From contig CAWHCT010000023.1 in NCBI GenBank assembly GCA_963827785.1, forward strand, positions 59,789-123,788: a stretch of 64,000 nucleotides of DNA. Direction: 5' to 3'. The translations under genes and the position numbers were made by a program. This DNA comes from Site-B1 sp963827785 (GTDB lineage Bacteria; Bacteroidota; Bacteroidia; Flavobacteriales; Flavobacteriaceae). Positions 52,865 to 61,570 of the stretch are shown here, in pieces (position 1 is the first letter of the stretch; the number at the start of each line of letters is the position of its first letter). A model generated the notes under the pieces. It was not told the origin of the DNA, did not search any database, and saw only the letters and a program-made list of their open reading frames with translations.

Positions 52865-53842
52865 TTACATGTCTAATAAATAAGCGAATATTAATGGGGC
52901 AACAATTGTTGCATCACTTTCAATAATGAACTTGGGTGTATCAATATCCAATTTTCCCCAAGTAATTTTTTCGTTTGGAACTGCTCCTGAATAGGATCCA
53001 TAACTAGTTGTTGAATCACTTATCTGGCAAAAATAACTCCAGAAAGGCGTGTCAGTTCGTTCCATATCCTGATAAAGCATTGGTACAACACAAATTGGAA
53101 AATCGCCGGCTATACCTCCTCCAATTTGGAAAAACCCTATACCCTTTTTTGAATTGTTGGTGTACCAGTCTGCCAGAAAGGTCATATATTCTATACCAGA
53201 TTTCATAGTGCTCGCTTTAAGTTCACCCTTCAAAACATAACTGGCAAAAATATTTCCCATGGTACTATCCTCCCATCCCGGAACTATAATAGGTAAATTC
53301 TTTTCTGCCGCTGCATACATCCAGGAATCCTTTAAGTCGATCTCATAATGCTCTTCTAATACACCTGACAATAGCATTTTATACATATATTCATGTGGAA
53401 AGTAACGTTCACCTGCGGCTTCAGCATCTTTCCATATTTTATAGATGTGTTTTTGAAGCCTTCTAAATGCTTCTTCTTCCGGAATACAAGTATCAGTAAC
53501 TCGATTTAGTCCTTTTTCCAACAGATCCCATTCATCCTTTGGAGTCAAATCTCGATAATTTGGGACTCTTTTGTAATGCGAATGTGCTACTAAATTCATA
53601 ATATCCTCTTCAAGGTTGGCCCCAGTGCAGGAAATGATCTGTACTTTATCCTGACGGATCACTTCGGCAAATATCTTACCCAATTCTGCCGTACTCATTG
53701 CTCCTGCTAAAGATACCAGCATTTTTGCTCCGCTTTTTAACTGTTCTTCATATCCCTTTGCGGCATCAACCAAAGCTGCTGCATTAAAATGTAAATAATA
53801 TTTCTCAATAAAATTTGAGATAGCACCTTTAGTAGTCTTCAT
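52865..53842 (-). CDS. deoxyhypusine-synthase-like protein
   Basis: About 325 residues; ATG at 53842 chosen (further ATGs upstream overlap agmatinase). DHS-family blocks are LVSLAGAMSTAELGKIFAEV (NAD side), SCTGANLEEDIMNLVAHSHY, LPIIVPGWEDSTMGNIFASY, IGFFQIGGGIAGDFPICVVP and ITWGKLDIDTPKFIIESDAT, the last with the conserved active-site Lys in the WGK motif. Bacterial DHS-like proteins do not modify eIF5A and several act as homospermidine synthases. It lies directly beside agmatinase and arginine decarboxylase, which supports a polyamine product. Confidence 0.9.
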   Translation of the reverse strand: MKTTKGAISNFIEKYYLHFNAAALVDAAKGYEEQLKSGAKMLVSLAGAMSTAELGKIFAEVIRQDKVQIISCTGANLEEDIMNLVAHSHYKRVPNYRDLTPKDEWDLLEKGLNRVTDTCIPEEEAFRRLQKHIYKIWKDAEAAGERYFPHEYMYKMLLSGVLEEHYEIDLKDSWMYAAAEKNLPIIVPGWEDSTMGNIFASYVLKGELKASTMKSGIEYMTFLADWYTNNSKKGIGFFQIGGGIAGDFPICVVPMLYQDMERTDTPFWSYFCQISDSTTSYGSYSGAVPNEKITWGKLDIDTPKFIIESDATIVAPLIFAYLLDM

Positions 53843-54770
53843 CTTCGTCATCAAATTTCGCTGGATTTACTTTTTGTTTAGAACTGTCATATGTGTTGTC
53901 ATATTCATCATCTACATTCTCCTCTAAGAACTTATAACTCAGCATTTTGTAATATAGCTTTGCTGCCAAGAAATCTGAAGCTTTAGCTTTTGAATTTGGA
54001 CACAATTCCATAATATCAAAACCAACCACATTTTTTTCGGAGAACACTTGTTTTAGAAATTCCAAGGTCTCATACCACAATAGTCCTCCTGGTTCAGGAG
54101 TACCGGTTGAAGGCATGATAGAAGGATCCAGAGCATCCAGGTCAAAGGTGATAAACACGTTGTCGGTCATTTGATCAATTGCGGAATCCATCCAGGTATC
54201 ATCCATTGCCATTTCATGTGCAAAATAGGTCTTATCCTCATCCATAATCGTTTTCTCAATCAAATCCATGGATCTGATCCCAACCTGAACCAAATTGGTA
54301 GTTTGACTTGCTTCGTAAACTGCACAGGCGTGATTGCATTTAGATCCATCATATTCTTTTCTTAGATCTGCATGGGCATCAATATGAAGGACTGTCAGGC
54401 TATTAAAATGCTCATTAAAAGCACGAATCGTCCCAATGGATATTGAATGTTCACCACCAAATATTGTTACAAATTTGTTCTTTTTAATGTACTCCTTTGT
54501 TGCTTTGTGTACAGCGCTTACCATCGCCTCCGGAGATGTGTTTTCTGTAACAGGCTCTGCTAAAAACACACCTTGCTTATATACTTCAGTGCCTGTTTCA
54601 ATATCATAAAGCTCCATGTTTTCAGAAGCATTTAAGAATGCTTCAGGACCTTTATCAGCTCCTTTTTGCCAGGTGCTTGTCCCATCATAAGGGACAGGAA
54701 TTAGTACAATTTTTGAATTTTCTAATCTGGCGAATTCTTCTGGAATGCCAGCATACGTTTTGGTTTTCAT
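53829..54770 (-). CDS. speB: agmatinase
   Basis: A 313-residue ureohydrolase, manganese-dependent, converting agmatine to putrescine and urea. Metal motifs are GGEHS at 105-109, HIDAHADLR at about 129-137 and FDLDALDPSIMPSTGTPEPG near 208-228, all present. The C-terminus has an acidic tail (NPAKFDDEDEDY). It overlaps the downstream DHS-like gene by 14 bases and starts 10 bases after arginine decarboxylase, so the three form an operon for polyamine synthesis. Confidence 0.93.
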   Translation of the reverse strand: MKTKTYAGIPEEFARLENSKIVLIPVPYDGTSTWQKGADKGPEAFLNASENMELYDIETGTEVYKQGVFLAEPVTENTSPEAMVSAVHKATKEYIKKNKFVTIFGGEHSISIGTIRAFNEHFNSLTVLHIDAHADLRKEYDGSKCNHACAVYEASQTTNLVQVGIRSMDLIEKTIMDEDKTYFAHEMAMDDTWMDSAIDQMTDNVFITFDLDALDPSIMPSTGTPEPGGLLWYETLEFLKQVFSEKNVVGFDIMELCPNSKAKASDFLAAKLYYKMLSYKFLEENVDDEYDNTYDSSKQKVNPAKFDDEDEDY

Positions 54771-54780
54771 TATAGTTAAT

Positions 54781-56250
54781 TTAAAGACTAATTTTATTTG
54801 TTACCGATTCAAGCTTCGAAAATTTATTAATTTTTGTTGACTTCCCATTATCAGCTTGGTTGTACCCCAATATTTTTAGAAAATCTTCACTTGTTTGTTG
54901 CTCCCTGAATACTCTAGTTACAATATTACCTTCTTCATCCTTATCTATCAGGATATGTTTTGGGGCAGGAATTAGGCAGTGTTGCAATCCACCATAACCA
55001 CCAATGGATTCCTGATATGCTCCTGTATTAAAAAAACCAATATACAGAGGTTTATCTTTGTTGTATTTAGGCAGATAAATGGCATTCATATGTTGCTCAC
55101 TGTTATAATAATCATCACTATCGCAGGTTAACCCACCAAGCAATACACGCTCATAAGTTTCATGCCAGCGGTTGACCGGCAACATAATAAAACGCTTGTT
55201 TATGGCCCAGGAATCTGGTAAAGTCGTAATAAAAGACGAGTTGATCATGTTCCATTTTTCTCTGTCGTTTTGTTGTTTTTGATATAATACCTGATAAATA
55301 GCTCCTCCACTCTCTCCAACAGTAAAACTACCAAATTCTGTAAAAATATTAGGGACATCAACTTCTTCTTCCTCACAAACTTCTTTAATAAGATTTACTA
55401 TCTCATCTACCAAATATTCATAATCAAATTCAAAGGCTAAGGAATTCTTTGTTGGAAACCCACCTCCAATATTTAAACTATCCAGTTGGGGACATAGTTT
55501 TTTAAGACTTGTATAAACCTTTAAACATTTGGTAAGTTCATTCCAATAATAAGCATTATCTCTAATTCCGGTATTTATAAAAAAATGCAGCATTTTTAGT
55601 TCAACCTTATCATTGTTCTGGATCTGATCTTTATAAAAAGGTACAATATTCTTATAACCAATACCTAATCTGGAAGTATAAAATTCAAATTTTGGCTCCT
55701 CTTCGGAGGCAATTCTAATTCCAATATTGAATTTTTTATTTGTTTCTTGTGTTAGAAGGCTTATTTCCTCATAATTATCAATAATGGGGATACAGTTTTT
55801 ATGTCCGCTATTTATCAAATTAGCTATATTGGAAATGTATTTTGCACGTTTAAATCCGTTGCAAAGGACATAGGTGCTATTGTTAATCTTTCCTTCTTTT
55901 TTTAAAGTTTCAACAATATCGATATCAAAAGCAGAGGACGTTTCAATATGAATATCATTTTTAAACGCTTCATCAAAAACATGCTTGAAATGTGAGCTTT
56001 TAGTACAATAGCTATACAAATACTTCCCCTGGTAATTATGTTTTTTAAATGCCTTGTGAAACCACTTTTTTGCCCTGTTGATGTTATTCGATATTTGAGG
56101 CAAATAAGTAAATTTTAGAGGTGCACCATATTCCTCAATAAGTTTCATTAAATCAATATCATGAAAGTGTAAACTTTTATTTTCGAGCTTGAATTCTTCT
56201 TGGGGGAAATAAAATGTTTGATTAATTAAATCTATATATTTAGTATTCAT
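54781..56250 (-). CDS. arginine decarboxylase, PLP fold III
   Basis: A 489-residue pyridoxal-phosphate enzyme of the alanine-racemase-like fold (Orn/DAP/Arg decarboxylase family 2). The PLP Lys lies in YLYSYCTKSSHF (about 78-89) and the glycine-rich phosphate site in LDSLNIGGGFPTKNSLAF (about 258-275). The C-terminal substrate region includes LLGGLTCDSDDYY (about 392-404), with Cys-Asp-Ser-Asp as in arginine/ornithine decarboxylases. Arginine specificity is favoured by the adjacent agmatinase. It begins the polyamine operon. Confidence 0.87.
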   Translation of the reverse strand: MNTKYIDLINQTFYFPQEEFKLENKSLHFHDIDLMKLIEEYGAPLKFTYLPQISNNINRAKKWFHKAFKKHNYQGKYLYSYCTKSSHFKHVFDEAFKNDIHIETSSAFDIDIVETLKKEGKINNSTYVLCNGFKRAKYISNIANLINSGHKNCIPIIDNYEEISLLTQETNKKFNIGIRIASEEEPKFEFYTSRLGIGYKNIVPFYKDQIQNNDKVELKMLHFFINTGIRDNAYYWNELTKCLKVYTSLKKLCPQLDSLNIGGGFPTKNSLAFEFDYEYLVDEIVNLIKEVCEEEEVDVPNIFTEFGSFTVGESGGAIYQVLYQKQQNDREKWNMINSSFITTLPDSWAINKRFIMLPVNRWHETYERVLLGGLTCDSDDYYNSEQHMNAIYLPKYNKDKPLYIGFFNTGAYQESIGGYGGLQHCLIPAPKHILIDKDEEGNIVTRVFREQQTSEDFLKILGYNQADNGKSTKINKFSKLESVTNKISL

Positions 56251-56573
56251 TATTCTTTAAATTGAGATTAATAGAAAAAACAAAGGGATTTTGTTTTAAA
56301 TTGTTAATAATGAATACTAATCAAATTTGGATCTGACTTTGAGTTGTTGGCATAAAACCATTGTTATGCTGGCTAGCATAAATTGTAAGAACGGAAGTTA
56401 GCTCTAAAATTCGGTTACTTATTCTGAAAGTTGCTTTTGAATTTGACTCCCTAATTTTCAAAAGCCCGAACATAAAAACAGGTTTCAATTTGTTTAGCTA
56501 TATTCAATACAAATGAAATACAAAAAATTTAATTTCAAAGAATTTTTTTTAAAATTTTTAGCAAAATAAAGGG
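56251..56573. other. 323-bp intergenic leader region with alternating hairpin motifs
   Basis: No gene found. The order GCATAA (56350-56355), TTATGC (56364-56369), GCATAA (56376-56381) lets the central arm pair with either neighbour, giving two mutually exclusive hairpins upstream of the arginine decarboxylase operon. It could be an attenuator-like leader, or coincidence. Confidence 0.35.
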
Positions 56574-57404
56574 TTATAGCATTTTTAAGGTGTTGATTTC
56601 CTGTTCTGTCAAATGCTTCCAATGCCCTCGAGGAATGTCTTTTTTGGTTAAATGTCCTATAATTACGCAGTCTAGTTTTATAATATTATACCTAAAATGT
56701 TCAAAAATTGTACGAATGATCGTGTTTCCGGTATTCTTTATTTTTAAACCTATCTCCTTTTTGCTTGCACCATCTATATAACTTATTTCTTCTACGGCAA
56801 TCTCTTTGCCATCAATTTTAAAACCTTTCTGAATGGTTTTAAGGTCTTCATGCTTTAAATTCTTATCTAACTCGATATGAAATAATCTGGCTATTCCCCT
56901 GTTAGAGTTTGTGAACTTTTTTACAATTTCTTCATCGTTTGTAAACAATAATAACCCGGTGGAATTTCTGCCTAATCTACCTATTGGTTTAATATTAGCA
57001 GCAGTAGCGTTGGCAACCAGGTTCATTACCGTCCTGTCTTTATTCTCACTTGTTGTTGTTGCAAACCCTTTAGGCTTATTCAACAGAACATAGGCCTTTT
57101 TTTCCGGGGAAATCCTTGAACCATCAAAACGAACCTCATCATTTAACTTCACTTTATAACCCATTTCAGTAACAACTTTTCCGTTTACTGTTACGCTACC
57201 TATGCTTATATGCATATCGGCTTCACGTCTTGAACAAATACCTGAATTTGAAATGTATTTATTAAGTCTGATTTCGTTGGGATTTGATTTAGTTTGAGCA
57301 GTACTCTTTTTTACAGGCGCCTTATCTTTCGAAAATCGTCTTTTATTGTCCGTTTTTCCTTTAAAAGGTCCTTTCTTTCCTTTATTCCCTTGCATTTTAC
57401 CCAT
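56574..57404 (-). CDS. RluB/RsuA-family pseudouridine synthase homologue lacking catalytic Asp
   Basis: About 276 residues with the ATG at 57404. An N-terminal basic extension (KGKKGPFKGKTDNKRRFSKD) is followed by an S4 RNA-binding domain (EIRLNKYISNSGICSRREAD, then GSVTVNGKVV). The catalytic domain normally has GRLDxxTxGLLLLT. Here it reads KPIGRLGRNSTGLLLFTND, with Gly at about residue 145 (codon 56970-56972) instead of the catalytic Asp. The rest (NTIIRTIFEHFRYNIIKLDC, then PRGHWKHLTEQE) is well kept. It may be inactive or an RNA-binding factor. Confidence 0.87.
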   Translation of the reverse strand: MGKMQGNKGKKGPFKGKTDNKRRFSKDKAPVKKSTAQTKSNPNEIRLNKYISNSGICSRREADMHISIGSVTVNGKVVTEMGYKVKLNDEVRFDGSRISPEKKAYVLLNKPKGFATTTSENKDRTVMNLVANATAANIKPIGRLGRNSTGLLLFTNDEEIVKKFTNSNRGIARLFHIELDKNLKHEDLKTIQKGFKIDGKEIAVEEISYIDGASKKEIGLKIKNTGNTIIRTIFEHFRYNIIKLDCVIIGHLTKKDIPRGHWKHLTEQEINTLKML

Positions 57405-57429
57405 GATTAATATTTTTGCAAATATAGAT

Positions 57430-58335
57430 TTAAATAATTCTATTAAGTAATAAATTAACGTCAATTAAAGGAATACAAAATACTCCTGCCAATATGATAA
57501 TTTTAAGGATATTATGTAACAATAAAAATTGCGATTTTGAACTTGAACGCCATAATAAAACTAGAAACCCTATCAATAGAACAATACTTAAATAGAAAAA
57601 ATAATTCATTTTACCGATTGGAAAGTAATTCATTAAAAAATATGTTGGGATCAGCGTTAGTCCGACTAATATACTAAGCATTATTTTTGAAGCATTTATG
57701 CCATAAACAACTGGTATTGTTTTATAATTAAGGGCTAAATCTCCTTTTATATTTTCCAGATCCTTTGTCAATTCCCTCATGGAAATGATCAAAAATAAAA
57801 AGAGGGCATGGACAAAAATGACAATTTCAAAATTCTTATAATACAGAAAGATCGCAAAGAATGGGGTAATTGTCAGAATGGCGGAGGTTAAATTGCCTAT
57901 TATAGGAAGTTTTTTGAGTTTATGAGAATAAAACCATATTCCAAATATATAAAGTGAAAAGAACACCACTGCACGAAATGATACATAGCTAGCCATGAAA
58001 GCAGCCATAAAATTTAGTATAAAATAAAAAGAAAGCTTTGTGTTTTGACTGACCATTCTATCCAATGTAGTTTTGATAGGTTTATTGATCAAATCCTTTT
58101 CTGAATCATAAAAACTGTTAATTATATAACCTCCAGCTATGGTCGCTGCCGAGGCGAGTACCAAGAAAAACAGATTAAGGTCAAAAACTACGTCTCCTAA
58201 CGGCCTGTCATGAGCCATAATGTATATTGACGCTAAATATTGAGCAATGACAACTATAAGGATATTGTAACCTCTAACCACGGAAAACATGCTAAAGAAT
58301 TTTAACAGCATGTCTTTTTGATTACTTGATAACAT
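57430..58335 (-). CDS. UbiA-family prenyltransferase (geranylgeranylglycerol-phosphate type)
   Basis: A 301-residue membrane enzyme with about eight helices. The first Asp-rich motif is INSFYDSEKDLINKPIKT (NxxxDxxxD, about 68-85) and the second is MRELTKDLENIKGDLAL (about 185-201), both for prenyl-diphosphate binding through magnesium. The overall pattern matches the Bacteroidota proteins annotated as geranylgeranylglycerol-phosphate geranylgeranyltransferase. The acceptor is not certain. It lies beside the mevalonate genes on the same strand and partly overlaps the longest frame of the pseudouridine-synthase gene. Confidence 0.85.
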   Translation of the reverse strand: MLSSNQKDMLLKFFSMFSVVRGYNILIVVIAQYLASIYIMAHDRPLGDVVFDLNLFFLVLASAATIAGGYIINSFYDSEKDLINKPIKTTLDRMVSQNTKLSFYFILNFMAAFMASYVSFRAVVFFSLYIFGIWFYSHKLKKLPIIGNLTSAILTITPFFAIFLYYKNFEIVIFVHALFLFLIISMRELTKDLENIKGDLALNYKTIPVVYGINASKIMLSILVGLTLIPTYFLMNYFPIGKMNYFFYLSIVLLIGFLVLLWRSSSKSQFLLLHNILKIIILAGVFCIPLIDVNLLLNRII

Positions 58336-58380
58336 CAGGAGTTTAAAAAAGATTAATTGTCATATAAATATGACCGGATA

Positions 58381-59310
58381 TTAAAAGTTGTAAACGACTT
58401 CTAATTTATGGTTTTTAAGTGATTGTTTTGCCTTTTCCAGATCTTCAGTAAATCCAAGAATATAGCCTCCTCCACCTGAGCCACATAGTTTTAAATAGTA
58501 GGCATTAGAATCTATTCCTTTTTTCCAAAGCTCGTGAAATTGCTGAGGAATCATAGGTTTAAAATGATTTAAAACCACTTTAGATAGGCTTTTGGTATTC
58601 TTGAACAATGACTTGATATCACCTTTTAGAAAATCCTCCACACATGCGTCAGTATGTTTTATAAACTGATCTTTTATCATTTTACGGAAGCCTTCCTGTT
58701 TCATATTTTCCATGAAGATACTTACCATAGGTGCAGTTTCACCAGTTATGCCACTATCTAATAAAAAAACAGCTCCTTTACCATTTGTACTTTGAGTCGG
58801 AATTCCAGTTGCCTCAATATTATCTTTGGAATTGATAAGGATTGGTAAGCTCAAATAACTGTTTAAAGGGTCTAATCCTGAAGATTTTCCGTGAAAAAAA
58901 GATTCCATTTCCGAAAAAATGGACTTCAATCTCAGCAATTTATCTCGAGTTAAATTTTCTAAAACTGTTATCTTATGTTGTGCGTACTTATCATAAATTG
59001 CGGCCACCAAAGCACCACTGCTTCCTACTCCATAACCTTGAGGAATTGATGAGTCAAAATACATCCCCGAATCTAAATCCTTATTTAATTGTTCTAAATC
59101 AAATTCTACTAGTTCAGTATCCAGGGTTTTTAAATAATCTGCGAATGCTTTTAACTTGGTATTGGACTTCTTTGTTTCTTCGGAAGGATTAATATCCTTT
59201 TTCAAGGCACCATTATAAAAGTTATAAGGAATGGATAAACCCTTTGAGTCTTTGATAATTCCGTACTCGCCAAAAAGTAAGATTTTTGAATAAAATAAAG
59301 GTCCTTTCAT
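58381..59310 (-). CDS. mevalonate kinase (GHMP family)
   Basis: A 309-residue cytosolic kinase. N-terminal KILLFGEYGIIKDSKGLSIP (motif 1), ATP loop GYGVGSSGALVAAIYDKYAQ (about 93-112), and FHGKSSGLDPLNSYLSLP (about 139-156) with a catalytic Asp candidate. The C-terminal glycine motif LKLCGSGGGGYILGF (about 273-287) is complete. It converts mevalonate to 5-phosphomevalonate. It lies 62 bases after diphosphomevalonate decarboxylase and before the UbiA gene. The second GHMP kinase at 9314 would then act on the next step. Confidence 0.87.
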   Translation of the reverse strand: MKGPLFYSKILLFGEYGIIKDSKGLSIPYNFYNGALKKDINPSEETKKSNTKLKAFADYLKTLDTELVEFDLEQLNKDLDSGMYFDSSIPQGYGVGSSGALVAAIYDKYAQHKITVLENLTRDKLLRLKSIFSEMESFFHGKSSGLDPLNSYLSLPILINSKDNIEATGIPTQSTNGKGAVFLLDSGITGETAPMVSIFMENMKQEGFRKMIKDQFIKHTDACVEDFLKGDIKSLFKNTKSLSKVVLNHFKPMIPQQFHELWKKGIDSNAYYLKLCGSGGGGYILGFTEDLEKAKQSLKNHKLEVVYNF

Positions 59311-59372
59311 AAGTAAGTCGTCAGGTTTTTTAAGATTCCTAAAATGGACTTGATCAAATATACACTTTTAAA

Positions 59373-60455
59373 TTAAATATGTTTTGCACCAAAACCAATT
59401 TTGTCGCAAATATAATGACCGTTTTGACAATATGCAACTAACTCATTCTTAATGAATTCATAAATTTCATCTGCCTCCTTTTCAGGATACAAAACATGAA
59501 CATTGGCTCCGGCATCCAACGTAAAACCAATGTGCAGCCCAGATTTTTCCCTGAATTTCCAAATTTTGTTTATGATTTCCAGTGTATTGGGCTTCATTAA
59601 AATAAAATAAGGCAGACTTGTCATCATCATGGCATGAAGTGTTAATGCCTCACTTTCAATTATCTCAATAAATGACTTTAGGTCTCCGTTTTTTAATACC
59701 GGTATTAATTTTGTAAGGTTCTTGTTCGCCTGCTCAAATCGTTTAGATGCAAAAGGGTGTCCATGCATTAGATTATGACCAACTGAACTGCTTACCTGCT
59801 TTTCCCCCTTATCAACCAACAAAATAGTATCCTGATAATTTTTAAAGTTTTTATGAACTTGTAACGGATATTTAACTCCATACAAATCCGAACTTCCAAC
59901 TATTTCTTTGTGCTCCCCCCAAACAACGAGATCACCTTCTATACTGCGGCATGCGCTACCGGAACCCAATCTTGACAAGAAGGAGGCTTTTTGAATAAAG
60001 TGATCTTCAGATATTTCAGGATGTAATTCTTTTTCTAGGCTCATCAGGCATAAAGCCAAAGCACTCATCCCACTTGCTGATGACGCAATCCCTGAACTAT
60101 GAGGAAAGGAATTGGATGTTTCCATTTTAAAATGATAATCCTTTAAAAAAGGTAAATACGCCTCAATTCTTTTGAAAAAAGTTTGAATTTTTGGTTTAAA
60201 ATCTTCTTTTTGTTTGCCATCAAAATATATATCAAAAGAAAATAAGTCATTCTTATTCATCCTTTTTGCAAATGTCAGGGTAGTTGTGGTTTTACAAACG
60301 TCCAGAGTAAAACTTATTGATGGGTTCTCTGGTATTTGATTTTCTTTTTTACCCCAGTATTTAATTAGGGCAATATTACTGGGAGATTCCCAGGTAAATT
60401 TTCCTTGCTGGATAGTTAAATTATTATGAGCCGGTAAAAAATGGGATTCTTGCAT
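59373..60455 (-). CDS. mvaD: diphosphomevalonate decarboxylase
   Basis: A 360-residue GHMP enzyme producing isopentenyl diphosphate. Motifs are SPSNIALIKYWGKKENQIPE (about 25-44), FPHSSGIASSASGMSALALC (about 113-132), RLGSGSACRSIEGDLVVWGE (about 157-176) and GFTLDAGANVHVLYPEKE (about 315-332). The IKYWGK and SACRS segments are specific for this enzyme. It heads the minus-strand mevalonate cluster, with a good promoter just upstream. Confidence 0.93.
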   Translation of the reverse strand: MQESHFLPAHNNLTIQQGKFTWESPSNIALIKYWGKKENQIPENPSISFTLDVCKTTTTLTFAKRMNKNDLFSFDIYFDGKQKEDFKPKIQTFFKRIEAYLPFLKDYHFKMETSNSFPHSSGIASSASGMSALALCLMSLEKELHPEISEDHFIQKASFLSRLGSGSACRSIEGDLVVWGEHKEIVGSSDLYGVKYPLQVHKNFKNYQDTILLVDKGEKQVSSSVGHNLMHGHPFASKRFEQANKNLTKLIPVLKNGDLKSFIEIIESEALTLHAMMMTSLPYFILMKPNTLEIINKIWKFREKSGLHIGFTLDAGANVHVLYPEKEADEIYEFIKNELVAYCQNGHYICDKIGFGAKHI

Positions 60456-60472
60456 TTTTTATTCTTAATGTA

Positions 60473-60501
60473 CAAAGATAACTTTTTACTTTGCTTGCAA
60501 A
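60473..60501 (-). promoter_or_regulatory. promoter for mvaD
   Basis: On the minus strand TTTG (60501-60498) and TATCTTTG (60480-60473) are separated by 17 bases, matching the Bacteroidota promoter consensus, 18 bp before the ATG of mvaD. Confidence 0.75.
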
Positions 60502-60557
60502 AATATTGATGTTTTAATTAAATTATTAACTTAGTATTTCAATCAGGCCAACTTAAA

Positions 60558-61028
60558 TTGAAAAATTTACCTAAAATATTAATAGCTGTTGCAGTATGTC
60601 TGGGAATAGGATTCTTTTCAGGTTTCGCTACTCAAAGTTCTATAGGTACCTGGTATGTAACCTTGAACAAACCTAGTTTTAATCCACCAAACTGGATTTT
60701 TGCTCCTGTTTGGACATTATTATATATTTTGATGGGAATTGCCGCCGGAATTGTTTGGTCTAAAGGCTACTATCATAAATGGGTGAAGACTGCCATGTAC
60801 CATTTTATTTTTCAACTTTTATTCAATGGTCTTTGGAGTATTGTATTTTTTGGTTTTAGAAGTCCGGGATTTGCGCTTATTGTGATTCTAATTTTATTGG
60901 TGCTGATTATTTTAACCTATAAATGGTTTAAGATTGTGAGCAATTTAGCCGCTTATTTGCTTATACCTTATTTGTTATGGGTTTCATTTGCAACCATATT
61001 AAATTTCTCCATTTGGCAACTTAACTAG
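60558..61028 (+). CDS. TspO/MBR-family membrane protein (TTG start)
   Basis: A 156-residue, five-helix tryptophan-rich protein. It carries SSIGTWYVTLNKPSFNPPNW, then FAPVWTLLYILMGIAAGIVW and FNGLWSIVFFG, all TspO hallmarks; relatives bind porphyrins and related ligands. The start is TTG at 60558: no ATG or GTG is available before helix 1 and it begins with a normal KNLPKILIAVAVCL signal-anchor. It is divergent from mvaD and converges on the DUF1697 gene, overlapping it by eight bases. Confidence 0.88.
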   Translation: MKNLPKILIAVAVCLGIGFFSGFATQSSIGTWYVTLNKPSFNPPNWIFAPVWTLLYILMGIAAGIVWSKGYYHKWVKTAMYHFIFQLLFNGLWSIVFFGFRSPGFALIVILILLVLIILTYKWFKIVSNLAAYLLIPYLLWVSFATILNFSIWQLN

Positions 61029-61551
61029 ACAATTCGATCAACTTCGATAATGTTCTAAAATTCCTTGACGTAGAAGATACTCCCAGTTTTTTTTCGAATA
61101 AATTATTATTGAATTTAACATTTCCATATCCTAAAGAACTATGAAAATAAATACAGGAATTAGTTATAAGAAATTCTTCATTAGGGTATGATATTTTATT
61201 CATTAATTCAATTGATTCTGAATTAGGGGATTTATTGAATAAAGTAAAATAACTGCCCTCCTTTTTTTCTCCTATAAAAGGACATTGGTTTAAAATTGAT
61301 TTTATTTCTGAAGGTGTTTTAACTAAAACTGTTACATCATAGCCAAAATCACTTAATATTTGATCCTTAATTTTACACTCCATTTTTGATGTATTCACTT
61401 CATCGGCATGAAACATTACATTCCCACTTTGTATATAGGTTTGTACATTTTTAAAATCTAATTTTTCGAATAACATCTTCAAATCGGCCATCAATATTTT
61501 TTTATGACCTCCAACATTAATTCCCCTTAAAAGAGCTATGTATGAATTCAT
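61021..61551 (-). CDS. DUF1697 protein
   Basis: A 176-residue protein with the typical start YIALLRGINVGGHKKILMAD, then MLFEKLDFKNVQTYIQSGNV and MFHADE, and a C-terminal TSRNFRTLSKLIEL. The fold is known but the function is not. It overlaps the TspO gene by eight bases and precedes the flavoprotein remnant. Confidence 0.88.
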   Translation of the reverse strand: MNSYIALLRGINVGGHKKILMADLKMLFEKLDFKNVQTYIQSGNVMFHADEVNTSKMECKIKDQILSDFGYDVTVLVKTPSEIKSILNQCPFIGEKKEGSYFTLFNKSPNSESIELMNKISYPNEEFLITNSCIYFHSSLGYGNVKFNNNLFEKKLGVSSTSRNFRTLSKLIELSS

Positions 61552-61570
61552 TGATTAAATAATTTACATT

